DNA of 64,000 nucleotides from Trichoplax sp. H2 (taxonomy: Eukaryota; Placozoa; Uniplacotomia; Trichoplacea), in assembly GCA_003344405.1 (NCBI GenBank), contig NOWV01000094.1:1-64000 (forward strand), in the 5' to 3' direction. How positions within the stretch are numbered: the stretch's first letter is position 1; each line of letters begins with the position of its first letter. The notes beneath the pieces were generated by a model. The model made no database searches. It saw only the letters and a program-made list of their open reading frames with translations, and was not told the origin of the DNA. The position numbers were made by a program, and so were the translations under genes. Shown here one piece after another: positions 49,828-63,416 of this stretch.

Positions 49828-52800
49828 CTATTAAATTGTGATCAAAATGAGAATGTCCGTTACTCAAAGTAGTCATTATAAAAGATTAATTATCAAATTG
49901 GATCTCTTAATTCGTGCACTAAAATTATTAACATATTCGGAAATTTTATTTTATAACAAAATCAAACCTATTGCCTTTAGAACATCTTTCTCTTGAAGCT
50001 TCAAAACTCTCAATTCTTCCTGCTTCTTGAACAGTTTTTGCTATAATTGAAGTGATAATTTGATAAGAAGTATAACTAGTTTTATTTTACGATGAAAAAA
50101 TATCGTGTAAGATAAAGATGTATAAGAAATGCTTCTGAAATTGTAATAGGAATAAACTTACCAACTTTTTATTACATTTCATATGTAATTCAACATATCG
50201 TAAACCATCAACGAAAGCAACTTTAACAGTACACATGTTAGAACTACAAGAGGAAAAGAATAGAATTTTAATGGAATACCCATGAATTAAACCCTACTAA
50301 GATATTAATAATAATTATTTACCTAAATTTATCGAATTATAGCTGTACGTAGAAAATTTTGAATACGGTGTGTACCGTACCTTGTTGCAATTTTCGAATA
50401 TTTTACTTGCTTGATAATTTCATAATGATTGATTTCATCAGTATCTACTCCATTTATCGCTAGAATTTCATCACCTGTAATTTTTCAATTATCAAAGTTA
50501 GCATGTAAAAAGCCTTGTTACCTACACATGCATAGTACTATAATCTATTATTAGTTTTTGGCAATATAGTTTAATCATGTACTATCTACTTTAAGTATTT
50601 TATTGCAAAGTCATAAAAACAAGAAATGATGCAGATTCTATAGTTCATTATTAATAATCATAAGGTCTGGTACTGATATTGGTTGTAAGTGTTTATTTTT
50701 TACCTGGAAATAACCCACATCGCTTTGCAGGTCCAAGTGAGTCAACATCGGTAACAAACGTTCGATGCCTCATATTGCCATCTTTATCTCGTAGTCCAAT
50801 TGTCTGTATACAATGACAGTAACAGCTATAGTTACGATTCTAATAGCTATAAGCTTTAATATTTACAAAATTTTGCTATAAATAATACGAAAATATTGTC
50901 CCAAATCCTTTTCTAACCGTAATAGAAAAGCCAAAACCTTGATTACTGTCTTTAGAAATTCTCACAAGTCGAAGCATTTTCTTTTGCCTTTGGTTTAAGC
51001 TGCAATCGCTGTCATAGCTAAAAAATATTTGAAATTCGTAAGAACGATTAATAACTACACTAATGACATCAAACCTGATTTGCTCTTATCGAGCATTTTG
51101 TATTTAGATATCGATATTATATTGCACCACAAACTGTTTGCATAACATGTTAAGTATTAAAGTAAACACTCTACTATATTTAATTTATAAAATGAGTACT
51201 TATAACAAATCAAGAAAATACTACCTTCTATGTTAAAATCTTCGATTACATACACAATTAATAGCATACGTATATTGTTATTGCTATTGATGACATGAAT
51301 GCTATTCAAAATAGTGCACTAATCTCGATTAAATATATAGAGCAAATCGAACAGTCATTTATGCAAACGGCACAAATGTAAGCTGCTTTCTATTGCAAAT
51401 TATATCAACTGGATATGAAGTCATTGCAGTAATTCTCTTTAATACATTAGTACAAGGGTAAGCCCATTAATATTACTGTCTATCACGATTAAATTACACG
51501 GTGCAAATCTTATGAGACTGTGGCATGACATTATTATTATAATTAATGTATGTCTACTTGATTAAATTTTTACCCTATTCATGCAACGATGTGTACAGTT
51601 TCAGAGTATAGTTACATTATACCTTAATTGGTGTTACAGATACCCTACACTACAGTGTATGATACTCCAGTAGGCTAAAATATAGACCAAATGCCTGTCA
51701 TGAAAATATGGCTTGTAGGCTACTATGAATTACTGCTATTAACTCGTAAATTAAATTAATTGAATTGCACTTGAAGATGTAAATATACACTAAAATTAAA
51801 AAAAAACAATGTAAAAATGGCTAAATTTTACAAATTCCACAATTCATAAGTACAAAATACGGATTCTCCTGGAAGATCAATTACCTCATTGATATTTGAT
51901 TGCTTAATCTACACTAATTTTACGTTATGGTACACTTTAAATTCGAACTAATTACCATTTATGTTAGTATAGGCGAAGAAATATTTAATTTATTATCAGT
52001 TTAAACTACTGCATCGATCTTGTAAAATAGTAATATTTGTTAAATTACTCTACGTATACTGCCCTCAAATAAAATAATATCATACCTAGGACTAAAGCTA
52101 ATACTATCAGCCCTTCTGCGCATTGGCTCAGTCAAAGTCAATTTTATACTACTTCGGTGATTCTTGAATTTGGATTTTGGACTTAGTTGCCGTGATATCC
52201 TCCTATACGTGAGTAGGATTAATAAAATGTTGTAAGCATTGATGCCTGAACTCAATACTCTGTAAGATTGACTTTTAAAAATCCATGCATGTAAGCAGGT
52301 GTAACTTTAGTTTAGAAAATATCCAATATTACTTCCTCTACTATCCTCACTTACAGGGTTTCTAGGTCAGACTTGGTACTAAATGATCAAAGAAAGATTA
52401 CATGGTTACGTATCGTTTAGTTGTCTTAAGTAAATTGTCTAATTAGCAGTTGGATAGTAACTTGAAATATGGAGATTTACGAGAGTTGCAATTTTTTTAT
52501 CCCAATATTTCTCTCCACTTACCACGTATCGAAACCGGTTTTACTCCTTCGCGTACACCTTATAGTAGTCTAATTTTTAAAGTAAATATTACTTCAGATA
52601 AATATACTGAAAGACATTTTGCGAAATTAAAAGCAAAGCCATTTACCTCCTCAAATGAATTTGATCGAAGATGCTCTGGACTTTTAGGAAACCCTAATAC
52701 GGAAAGAAACCGGTAAAAATCTTCAGTATTTTAGCGAAATCTAGAGAAACAGAATTTCATACATGCTGCTGAATCATTTATTACTTATTCTCAAATTCTA

Positions 52801-54194
52801 ATAGCATAATGCCGAAAGCATTTTAAGCTTTACCTAAATTATATGTTGCGGAACTAGTGGAATCAGATAAGTTGGTATTAGATAAAGGACTTGGTATCTA
52901 TGAAATAAGTCAGTGTTTAATTCTCATTGTGTTTAAATATCATCACAAAATATATTATGCAAATACATTTCTATAGAGCTTCATCGTAATGAAGTACATA
53001 TGAACATACTTATAACGTGAGCTAGAGTTAATGGAGTAAATATGTAGTTTCGGAAAATAATTAGGTAGTAAGTATGAGTAACCAATAATATTATCTACAC
53101 AATAATTTATACATAAAGAAGTACTGCAACAACCCATTCACTAATGATGAAGTAAATACCATGAACAAGCAACATATTAGTCAACACCTTTGAGGTAGTG
53201 CAATAACAATGAAACTATCAAAGAACATTATAGTAAACATCAATCGAATATTTTGAAGCTTAAAAGATATCGTTAATTGAAGTGAAAAGCTTCTAGACTT
53301 TCACTAAGGCCAATAAAAGACATGATAAGTATTAATTATATTTATAACTATTTACCTGCAAATTATTCGAAGATACCGTCGAAGATGATGATATTCTATC
53401 ACGGTTTACTAAAGGAGATGCGAGCGAGGACATTGAGGAATAAGCACTATCTGCACACGATACTTGCACAAGATGTCGATTATCTGTTGTTAATCCTTTC
53501 TGCCTATGAAATACATATCGAGTAGATTTCAAACAATTATTGATCTAAAATCAAGGTACCATAAAGAACATTTAACCAATGGTAATTTGTATTCCTAATT
53601 ATAAATATATTCATCTCCTGTAACATGATAGCATTTTAAAGCCTATAAACAGCCTCGCTAAATAAAGGGATCTCAATTAATTATAATTTTCTCACTTTTT
53701 TAAATTATTAAAACTAATTTTTAGCAAGCATAGCAACTAGATTAAAGTTAATACCGCTTGTCATTGTCAGGCTTATTGCCATCATTTTTATCTGTAACTA
53801 TCGGATTGGCTGCAGGAGAACCTTTAGAAGACGGCCGTAATGTGCCTAATAATAAGACATTTTCGAAAATTCGCTTAAGGTCATCTTCTTGCATCTAAAT
53901 ATTTAACGCTTATAACGATGTTCATTTAAAAAATCACAGCTAAGATAGCCTTGATCACATCAAAGAAATGAAAAAGAAGTTTTTATCGAAATCTATGGCA
54001 ATGCAGCCATTAATACCAATACATGCACGTATAGATGTATCTGTATTCTCTACTATCCTTAAATCACTTAGGCAAGTTACTATACCTTCCGATTTGTGCT
54101 TTTTGCCAAGTTTACTCCCCTTCGAGACAGTTAGAGTATCATTAAATTGCACAGTCTTTTTAGCTGTTTTAGGAGTTACCGTAAGAGTATCCAT
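49685..54194 (-). CDS. PDZ and coiled-coil scaffold protein, tamalin/CYTIP-like
   Basis: Twelve minus-strand exons join in frame (1182 bases, 393 residues): 54194-54081, 53894-53755, 53503-53356, 52693-52647, 52378-52355, 52202-52086, 51017-50918, 50803-50704, 50474-50381, 50243-50162, 50040-49968, 49827-49685. Exons 7-10 form one PDZ domain: RLVRISKDSNQGFGFSIT (carboxylate-binding GFGF loop), HRTFVTDVDSLGPAKRCGL, GDEILAINGVDT and a closing TVKVAFVDGL. A charged helix follows (KKLQKLFKKQEELRVLKLQE), as in tamalin/CYTIP, where a leucine-rich coiled coil binds Arf-GEF cytohesins. The N-terminal ~200 residues are Ser/Thr/Lys-rich with no domain. PDZ and helix exons are firm. The first two exons fit by phase and composition. 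The 47-base exon and the 24-base microexon are less sure. An acceptor just before the start codon implies a 5' UTR intron. Cytohesin scaffolding is inferred from the family. Confidence 0.75.
50162..51017 (-). CDS. PDZ domain core of the scaffold gene (4 exons)
   Basis: Exons 51017-50918, 50803-50704, 50474-50381 and 50243-50162, with phases 2/0, 0/1, 1/2 and 2/0. All have good GT/AG sites except the GTTAGA donor of the first. They encode about 95 residues with the GFGF binding loop and the G-D-E-I-L-A-I-N-G signature. This is the best-supported part of the gene. Confidence 0.9.
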
Positions 54195-56714
54195 AGCTGC
54201 TCCCTATAAAAAAATGTTAGCAAAGGAATAAACTCTAATATCAGTAAGAAATTTTTTAAAAACCAGCAATTAAAGAGTAAAAGACATCGTAAAAACAAAT
54301 TGTGTACTTGCTAGACTGTAAAATAAGTGATCACTAGAACTATTCATACAGGAAGAAATAATGAAGAAAGAATAACAAAGTACACTTTCAAATGTACAAT
54401 CTTACGTCTTTAAATGTCATAAATATACTATATTATATGCTATCATTTATGCGGTGTAGCTTTCTCACATCTTTATTCTCAAATATGTAGTAGGGTTTAC
54501 ATTGAGAAGATGTATGGGAAATGATTTTTAAACGACAAAATGATATATTTCAAATTAATTTAAATAATAAGATTAACAAAGAACTATTTGCTTCTGTAGA
54601 TCAAATAAAACAGAATCAGCAAACAGCAGGAGCCAAAGAAATTTTAATAAAGATAGCAAGAATGAACTTAATTCGAAGATTAGAAATGAGAGTAACATAC
54701 GTAGGTAGGTTTTACTAATAATTATAAACGAATAGTAGTTTGTTCTGTCAACGAATAAATAACGCAAAGCAATATCAACAATATTTTTTACGACGCATTT
54801 AATATGGCCGACAGACTATAATTCGAAAAACCATACGATGCCTAAAGTAAAGAAAAATTGAATATTAAAAGTAAATTTAAAATACTAAAATCTGAGCAAC
54901 TAAATATTTGTACCAGAGATGTAAATATTTCTAGGGAATAAACTCTAATTCTGTTCTACAGTAAAACGATATTATGCTATTTTTCCCTGATAAGGCCGCG
55001 AAATTAAACAGGAAAGTTGATAATAGGTTGATGATGCTGGTAATTTTAGAAATAACTTTCATATATTGCTTCTTATGAATTTTACTCTCGAAGGAATCGC
55101 ACAAAAGTATTTATAATTGTCGTATATGTATTTTTATATCTGATTCCACTAAAACAGTTTTTGTTCAATATACAGGCAGTAGTTAGAGGTAGCAGTTGGT
55201 GCTAAATTTAATCAATTATGAATATATGCGTATTACTGACAGAGTAGCAGAAAAGTTACTCTATACCGCTATTTATATTATGACGCGTTATAATAAATAG
55301 GAAGCAGATGCAACAAAATACTAATCGATTTTTATACTACAATGCAAAAGTTAGAAATATAGTTTTAACAAATCTGATCCACAATGAAGTGTTTTAGAAA
55401 CCTAAGCAACCCAAATGACAAATATTTATTAATAGTAAAGCTAACTACAATAAATTCAAAATTTGGCAACGATATAAATTGAAGCTTCCAAATAGAAAGT
55501 ACGATGTGATTGTAAACTATGAACCATAATTAAAACTGCTACTTTCTATACCCAGCAGATATTAGATTAATATTGTAACCTTAGGTGATGTAGATTTTTT
55601 TCATTCTACTGCGAAAGTTTGATGCCATTTTTACTAAATTTGTACTTGCTCAAGAAAGCATAATTCGTCTTCAATAAAAATATTTGTATATAGTTATGAC
55701 TATGCGATAAATATAATCAACACGCCGTTTTTATCAAGCGATGAACTTTCATTATGTAAAACATTACTTTCCATTGAATAATACTGTACACTAGAATAAA
55801 GCATTAGTGTTCCTAATATTGAAAGTATAAATCAATAATCCTGACAATTACTACAATATTTTGACTTTAACTTTGTTCACAAAAACGTGTATTTAATTAT
55901 TCTATAATATTTTTCAGCAATGTAAATTTGAAAGCAAATCTCATAAATAATTTAAACTGTAGGAAAACAGATTGTGACGTTGGATGCTATTTTCTTATTC
56001 AATGCATAATCATCATAATAAATGAGAAAAATAACGGACGTTATTTTTCAATTATTATTAATTCATATCCAACTTTCTATCATAAACAATCTTGGATACA
56101 GTAGTCGAAGTTCCAATAGATAACATTGAAACTGAAAATTATTTTGAAGTCATACCCCAATAATGACTGTAAAAGCATGAGAACCTCCAACTGAAACTCA
56201 TGTTGAAGGTTTGAGACATAATAATTCTACTCTATTTTGCCTTAGATTAACTTGTAATCATAGATTACTTTATAGAGATAATCGTGTTCTGAATCTCTTC
56301 AAATTAATCGATAAAGAATATAATATATATTAACTAAAGTAGATTCTTTATGATGTTCTAAATCAGTGAAATTTAGCTATGAAGACGTCGAAACTAAATA
56401 CAACAACAAAAAGCTAGCACACATATTATTTGCCATCGATAAAGTTAAGAATAAGTAGTGTGTTGTATAGAAATAAACAGAAGAGTAAAACTAAAAAAAT
56501 TGAATGATATCAATGTTGAATGATTAAATATGGTCTAACGCAATAAATAGAAGCAAAGAACTTATTTTCATTCACCTAGAAACATATAGAGGCGACAAAA
56601 GTACCACAGAAGTGTTCATATCAAGTGAAAGAGAATCACAAGCGATTATATTAAAACTATTTACTAATCAGTATGCTAGTAGACGTTGATAGCGTTAAAT
56701 TGATTGTCTTAGAT

Positions 56715-56880
56715 TGACTGTTAGTAATGAAATCGCCTAGAAGGTTGATCTTAGTCATCAATTATAAATTGTAGACAAACCTACGTAAACTAAAGCAGAC
56801 TTTTAGTAATAAAAATTGCCTAGAAGGTTGATCTTACTAATCAATTATAAACCGTAGGCAAATCTACGTAAACTAAAGCA
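56715..56880. repeat. Two-copy tandem repeat (unit about 82-84 bp)
   Basis: 56715-56796 and 56797-56880 are close copies, sharing GCCTAGAAGGTTGATCTTA, ATCAATTATAAA, GTAGRCAAA and CTACGTAAACTAAAGCA in order. A shorter related piece (GTAGACTAAAAGCAGACTG) recurs near 57217. Confidence 0.9.
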
Positions 56881-57961
56881 AATATTAATTAGCCCCTCGA
56901 TTAAAGAAAATCACTTTCAGTAAATAAGACTTTAAAAAAATAACTTCAAAATGTGATCCAATAAATATTAACAAAAAGGCCATAAAAACAGATGTCATTT
57001 CGGGAAAACGATACGACTTAAAAAAGCGAAAATCAGCAAAAATTAAAAGTCCAGAAGGTATAAAAATTCTTCAGCAGGGGTATCTCACAAATAGATAATC
57101 AATACATGTAGAAGGATTTGTATCAGAAATTTCACTTAATCTGCAAGTCACAAAGACATTTCTGTCATGTACGCGTACAGTATTCCTACAAATCAAGACG
57201 CCATCTTTAAATTGATGTAGACTAAAAGCAGACTGTTGATCTGTTAAGTGATCATATAATATTTTAAATATGTAAATTACGCAAAAGTGTAAAGGTTAGT
57301 GCCTACTTGTAAATGATCGGACAGGCAAGAATAATATGGTATTAAAATAAAGGAATTGTTAAGTTTCTTGATTTGGCCAACTAAGTGTAAAATCGATATC
57401 AAAGACTGATGTTAAAGTGATCAATGACTTTATGTATGACTGAGTATAGTTATCCAGTTGAACATCAATCGGTTTAACGATCTAAATATGGTACTTTAGC
57501 CTATCATACTTTTCTTTTTGATGTCATCATGGCTGTTTTACCATATACTGTACATATTAATGTACTGTATACACATTGACAATTCGTAGGCAGTATTTAT
57601 TTTCGAGAAATAATGCTGTCAAGATGGATGATATGCAACAATAAGATGGAGTGTCAAACGATGATTTACTCCCCTGGTTAATAACCCGGAAGAAGAAGCT
57701 ACAACATTTTATTTGTTTCTTTCTTACTCCCTATTCTGAAAATAACTATTAATCTAGTAAAAACCTATTCCAAATACTGAATACCTCCATGTAAACATAT
57801 TTGGCTGCATTCAAGTAAAAGCATACAAAGTAACCCCTAACTTTAGCAATGATCACTTTAATTATGAATGAACACTAATTAACCAAGAAGATATTCAACT
57901 AAGATTATAGAGAGACCGCTAACTCAGACAAATACGGTTATTTCATTCCATCTTCATTTAG

Positions 57962-58233
57962 AAATTGTGGGGGCAAGAATACAATAATAGAATCTGCAGT
58001 ATTCACTTAATTCCTGAACTAATATTAAAGGAAACTATCAACACATTTTTTATTACATCAAATGATCAATATAGTTCGTCAGGGATTGAAATATTTTTAA
58101 TTTTAGGTGCTTTGTTCTTAAAATGCACTATATACGACATCCCTTTTAAGCCATCATTGAGTTCTGGTTTATTTTTCTCGCTATGGATATATTCATATTA
58201 CCAATTCAATGGAAAATATATTGTCATTGCTGA
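57962..58233 (+). CDS. Isolated HECT-like coding exon (possible)
   Basis: A 272-base open segment lies between a TTCATTTAG acceptor and a GA|GTAAAA donor (phase 0 to 2). It reads SIHLIPELI early, then FLILGALFLKCTIYDIPFKP and LFFSLWIYSYY. This spacing recalls the HERC-type HECT N-lobe, where F-x-x-L-G-x-L...P-L...L...W-K-x-L is conserved. No partner exons with the HECT catalytic Cys were found nearby. An open run this long is not rare by chance in this AT-rich DNA. It could be an exon of a long-intron gene, a relic, or noise. Confidence 0.25.
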
Positions 58234-61200
58234 GTAAAATTGAATAGTTAAAGCCAAATCTATTCAATATCAATTGTTAACTACTTCCAGGAATCCTATT
58301 AGAATACTGTTTGAACTGAAATATCACATAATGATCGTAGACATAATTAGTTTTAGGTCAGCAGTCACAAAAATGTCTATACCATTACTAGAAACCTTTC
58401 TACCATTTATATTTTCAAATGTATCCAGACTTCATAATAAAATATGCGAGTAATCGCTTATTCTAAATGAAATCATGCGACAATAAAAACCTATTTATTT
58501 ACACGTAGATGATATATAGTTTTAATGAAATGAAATTAATGATCCTCTAGCCGATCTCTCACTCGTAAGACTGGTGGCCTACACTTGTACTACTTACTTT
58601 ATATATAACATGTACTGGAAAGTTCATGTCACGCATACACAGACAAAATCTATTATATTAAATTTTGTCAGAGTTAAGCAATTATAGCCAAATTTTCAAT
58701 ATAAGTTCTCCACTAAATACTATTATAGTACAGTCAAGACTATTTAATTTATGAGGAATTTAACTTAAAACTCAACGTATGGCATACCTTCGAAAAACTC
58801 ACTCAATAATGCTAAATTTTGTAATGTTACAATTAGATCAATTTAGCATGTTCATTTTTACAGTTATTGAGCTATCCATTATTTCAGGTCTAAATTTCTT
58901 GGAAAACATTGAAATATAATATATGTCTCGATTAGCGGAATGATTACTATGATACAGCTATTAAGCATTGATACTTTGCAGCAACCCTTGTTGTAGTTAC
59001 AGTCTCTACCTTGATATGAATGAATCAAAGTACTAACGGTAACAGGGATACTGAAAGAAGTTTCATCACAGTCATTTCAGAAATATAAGACATCATTGAT
59101 ATAACCTAGTTTAAGTAGATAATTTTTAATAAATCTAGGAATTGCTAGTTCGGAATTAGAATATTAAGAGAAGCTGATGAAGCAGTTAACCAATAAAGTT
59201 AGACATTAGACGATTACTTTTAATTAGTTTAGGCCATTTGCCTTAGATATTGGCCATTTATACTTCAAAAACCCTAATCGCATCCTTTAATAGGCTAAGG
59301 AGACCTCGATACAGCAATTAATCACTCTAAATTTAGGATTATTATAGTATCGATTTACTTCATACATCTTGGATTTGCGCCTTTGTATCCAGCAAAATTC
59401 TAGATATATCCTAGAAATTTTGTCTATCTTCAATTCGCTATAGTAATTAATGCCATATCAAAATTACCGCAATTAGTTATTATAATATCCCAGAGCAACC
59501 AAAAAATTCTCAAATAGAACGAGACTAAGCTAAAGCAAATTGCTTGCACGATCTTCGTTCCCTACCTACAACGGAGCTGACTTACAAAGTCAAGATGCCT
59601 ATCGTGCATGAAAATATTTTACTGGGGAAATTGAATGTGCAATATGCAATAGCTCAATCATTACCTATTATGTCATTAATGGGATATTTAATGATGAACC
59701 ATATCCCGTAGTGGAGTATGATACTGGGACAGGTTTAGAAGCCTTTAGAAACAAAATCTTACAAATCTTGTAATAAGTAACAGTAAACCACTAAATGTCG
59801 TAATCATATGTGATTGACTGGATAGCAATGATACTTAAAGAGAGTTGCTAAGTATTATCAAAACCACTAGTTCATTCGTTTTACATTTACAATATTCCGG
59901 TATTAATATTATCTGTTGTCATATCATACTTCAAGCATTAGTAAACTAGAGAAAAATAAATATAAAGAGGTACTATGATCTAAAAATTACCCTTACTTTT
60001 TACTTTCGGTTAGAATCACCTAATCGAATTTAACTCTATAAATAGCTAAAAATAATCCTGTCTCTCCCCGTAGCTACTCTTAATATAATAACTTCAATAT
60101 TGTTCAAGGTGAATTTTTCGAGTATCTTGGGTCTTATGCTAATATTGACATAATTCCTAGTTTGAACGTGTATTACTAACATTTAGTTGCCTTTACAGCC
60201 AATTGTATATATATTGTTATATTAATAATTCCAATATATTCAATGTTAGTCATAATCTCAGAAGTAACAGCCCGATTGATCTTACCGTATTACAGTATTT
60301 GAAAGTTCAACGCGATGTGTAATATATAACTACATATTCTAATAACCTTAAAGATATAATAAATAAAACTAATAGTGGTATCAACAGTACACATATCTGA
60401 TTAGCAATCCGTGTATATACGTTTTAAGGATATATTTTATCAAGTTACCTGCACTTTAGATAATTTTTACTTGTACTTATGTCTGTGTATCATTACATGT
60501 GGTAAGGGTGGATGAAATTATAATTTTTAAATCCAACTGTAAAACTTTCAACATGTGAAATGTGATAATTCATATCATGCATGTCTGAATATTAAAAAAT
60601 CATGTGATATTACACATGTACTTTCATTAGTAGCTAGACAAGGACCCCTGCTTAAGAATGAACACATTACACCGATAGCTTTCTTAAATATTCTAAAATA
60701 TGCTTAACATAATTTTTGGTCCGATCTATTTCAGTTGAAAATTGTAAAGTATCATTCATTAATCCAGACATAGTTTAAAGCTATCCTAACTCTCAAAACA
60801 CTTATATAGCTATATTATTAAAATGTTACATCCTGCTTTGTGCCTCATTTAGCAAAATCTGCGGTATTAACCATCTGCTATGTACAATAAAATGACATTG
60901 CAACGATTAACATGCAGATAATTAAATACCTTTAAAATTTCTATAGTTTTATCATAATTTCTATTATTAAATAAATTAATTTAACATATTATCATATGTT
61001 AATCCTGAAATGGCCCAGCACACTTTAAATCATGGTAATAAATAATAGAAAATATGTACAAATGGATAGAGAAAATATTACTGCTTACACTACAGTGTAA
61101 AGTAAACTTAAAAGAGTACGTGACAATAAAAAATAGTAATATTCGTAAAAAGCATTAGTGCCTTTAGATACGCTAGGTAAAAATTAAAGTTGCCTTGTGC

Positions 61201-62444
61201 TTAATTCAATAATACTCCTAATCGATAATAATTAAATGAAGCAAACATTAATCTACAAGATTTCGTACTCATCAATATCAACAGAGCTTGATATTTAATC
61301 TTAACAAGAATAACTTGCCTGTAGAGCCGGCTGATGATGTTTTTTAAAGTGTAATTTTTTCAGCATCGTAACTTCTCAAAACTTCAATGCTTATGGTACC
61401 TCTGCTGCTAGTTTGAGTGAATCAGTTGACTGCAATTTGTTGTAAATAATAAATTGTATAAAAGTTAACGTTTAAAAGGTTTAAATATTATTCGGATTTT
61501 AATTCTAGTAACTGACGTGGTAATAATTTCGAATTTAATTACTAAATATATATAAATTAAAATACAACATATGGTAGTACAAAAGTCTCGTTCGTAGCGT
61601 AAGCGGTCAAAGTGTATGATTAAAAATGAGCAAATTTTGCTAAAGAAAGAATCACTGTACCGTAAAAGAATAGTATATCCAAAATGAAAGGAAGGATATC
61701 GTGTTAAATGTAGCGTAGACAGTATTTATTGTAAATTCTAAAGCTAGGAAGGTGGCTATTATTTGGATCTAAATACATTTTGATTTCTTATTCATATCGG
61801 ATGAAAAGAATCAGTACTTGTATTGTTTCTCAAAATATCTACAAATCAGCTAGAATATGAAGTAATTCAATGAATTCACCATGCATCATCTACCAATTTA
61901 TAATAGCCCTCTTAGATAGTTGACAGTTAAATCATTACAATGGACTATTTTCTGTACTCTGTATTCTGATTTTGATTTATATATTAGATGGTCGTTAAGG
62001 AGGAATGATAATATTATACGATTGCAAAGCCCATGAATATAATAGTATTTACAAACGCAATTATTCATTGCGCACGACGGCATCAATAACAATTTATGCT
62101 ATCGTTAAGTTGTAATTAACTCACTGAGTAACTTAAATAAAGCTCAAAAAATTATTGTTCAACAGCATCGGGAAAATATGCATTATTATCGAGATTTAAA
62201 ATCAAAAACTCTACACTCCAAATTTTGCATAAAGTCAATAGAAATTCTTTTTGTCGATCAAATTCAAAACTATAATAAAAGTAGTACTTGAATAAAGGAA
62301 TTTGCTTTTGTGCAGTATGTTTGTCTGTAAGCAAATACGGTAGCAGTAATTTTAAAATAAATACATACTGAATTTATAGTTTATTGAAATAGAGTAGAAA
62401 ATATACGTAAATTGAGGCACTTCAACTACTGTGATTACCGTATT

Positions 62445-62456
62445 CCCCCCCCCCCC
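62445..62456. repeat. Poly-C run (12 C)
   Basis: Twelve consecutive C in otherwise AT-rich DNA. It is a homopolymer prone to length error. Confidence 0.95.
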
Positions 62457-63416
62457 TTACGATATACCGTAGGCTTCAGCATGGACTAATGCACGCGTAT
62501 ATTAGAGTAGCTAATACAGTCCATTCACTATAGAAAAAGATCCCAATATGTTAAACATCAATTCCGTTTGCAAGAAAAATCAAAAATAGTCAAAAAACTT
62601 TAGATTACTACTAATGGGTGTCATAATTATAGTATATCGTTGAGAGTATGATATATCGCTAGCCTGTGACAACAAAGACGATTGGCGATGGCGTTACTAA
62701 AATATCAAGCCCTCAGGCTTACAAGAGTGGAGTTTAGTTAATGTAATATAAGGCTCATCATTGACAGTAGTATCGGATAAGTCAAAGACTGAACATTTTC
62801 AGGGAATTATTCTTGATAGACATATTTTATCGTTTCCGCCGGTAACTGCCATTAGTCTATATTTATTGCTTATAAAACTCAGAAAGACTCTTTCTGATTG
62901 TAGACAATATGCTTGACTTTATTTTAAGATATTCTTCTACATTCTCTATCTTATATAAAATGTTTATGGATACCCTAATTTTAGATATAAAGAACTACAG
63001 TTAGAAAAGAATATAGCACGATAATAATTGAAATAAGCGGTAGGAGGAGTAAATAAGACTACTTGTTAGTAGTAGGTAACGTACATAGTACCGACCGATA
63101 CGTGTTTCGAAAAGTGATATAATTTTGTCCCAACTTGAAAAACTGAATGTTAGCGAAGTTAATTTGATAGAATAGAAATCTTAAATGGGTTTATCTTTAT
63201 TTAGAGACGTTAAATAGTTTAGAATAAAGGTAGAAGTAATTAGATTTAGTTTTCAATTCTCTTACAGCGTATGAAGTTTGGTCGTTACCTCGTGTTATGA
63301 TCTTATAATAAACTCTACTGCAATTAGTTTCCATCACCATGACTAATGGAATATTGTCATCGATAAATACTAAGTAGGTGGAAGTATACGTTCTCAGGGA
63401 AACATTTCTTTTTTAG

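Larger units (their letters stand above)
54195..63416. other. Mostly unassigned interval
   Basis: AT-rich sequence upstream of the PDZ scaffold gene. Many short open frames exist but nearly all are of chance length. The items worth noting (tandem repeat, HECT-like exon, poly-C run) are listed separately. A hidden gene of short exons is possible. Confidence 0.5.

Noticed and set aside
61365-61446. Possible terminal exon after TTTTTTCAG (IVTSQNFNAYGTS...)
   Set aside because: The same bases also form an acceptor/donor pair on the minus strand, and no upstream exon could be joined.
62152-62311. Minus-strand open end (...LFKYYFYYSFEFDRQKEF...)
   Set aside because: An acceptor is present, but no in-phase upstream exon or domain was found; the aromatic-rich content is typical of AT-rich chance frames.
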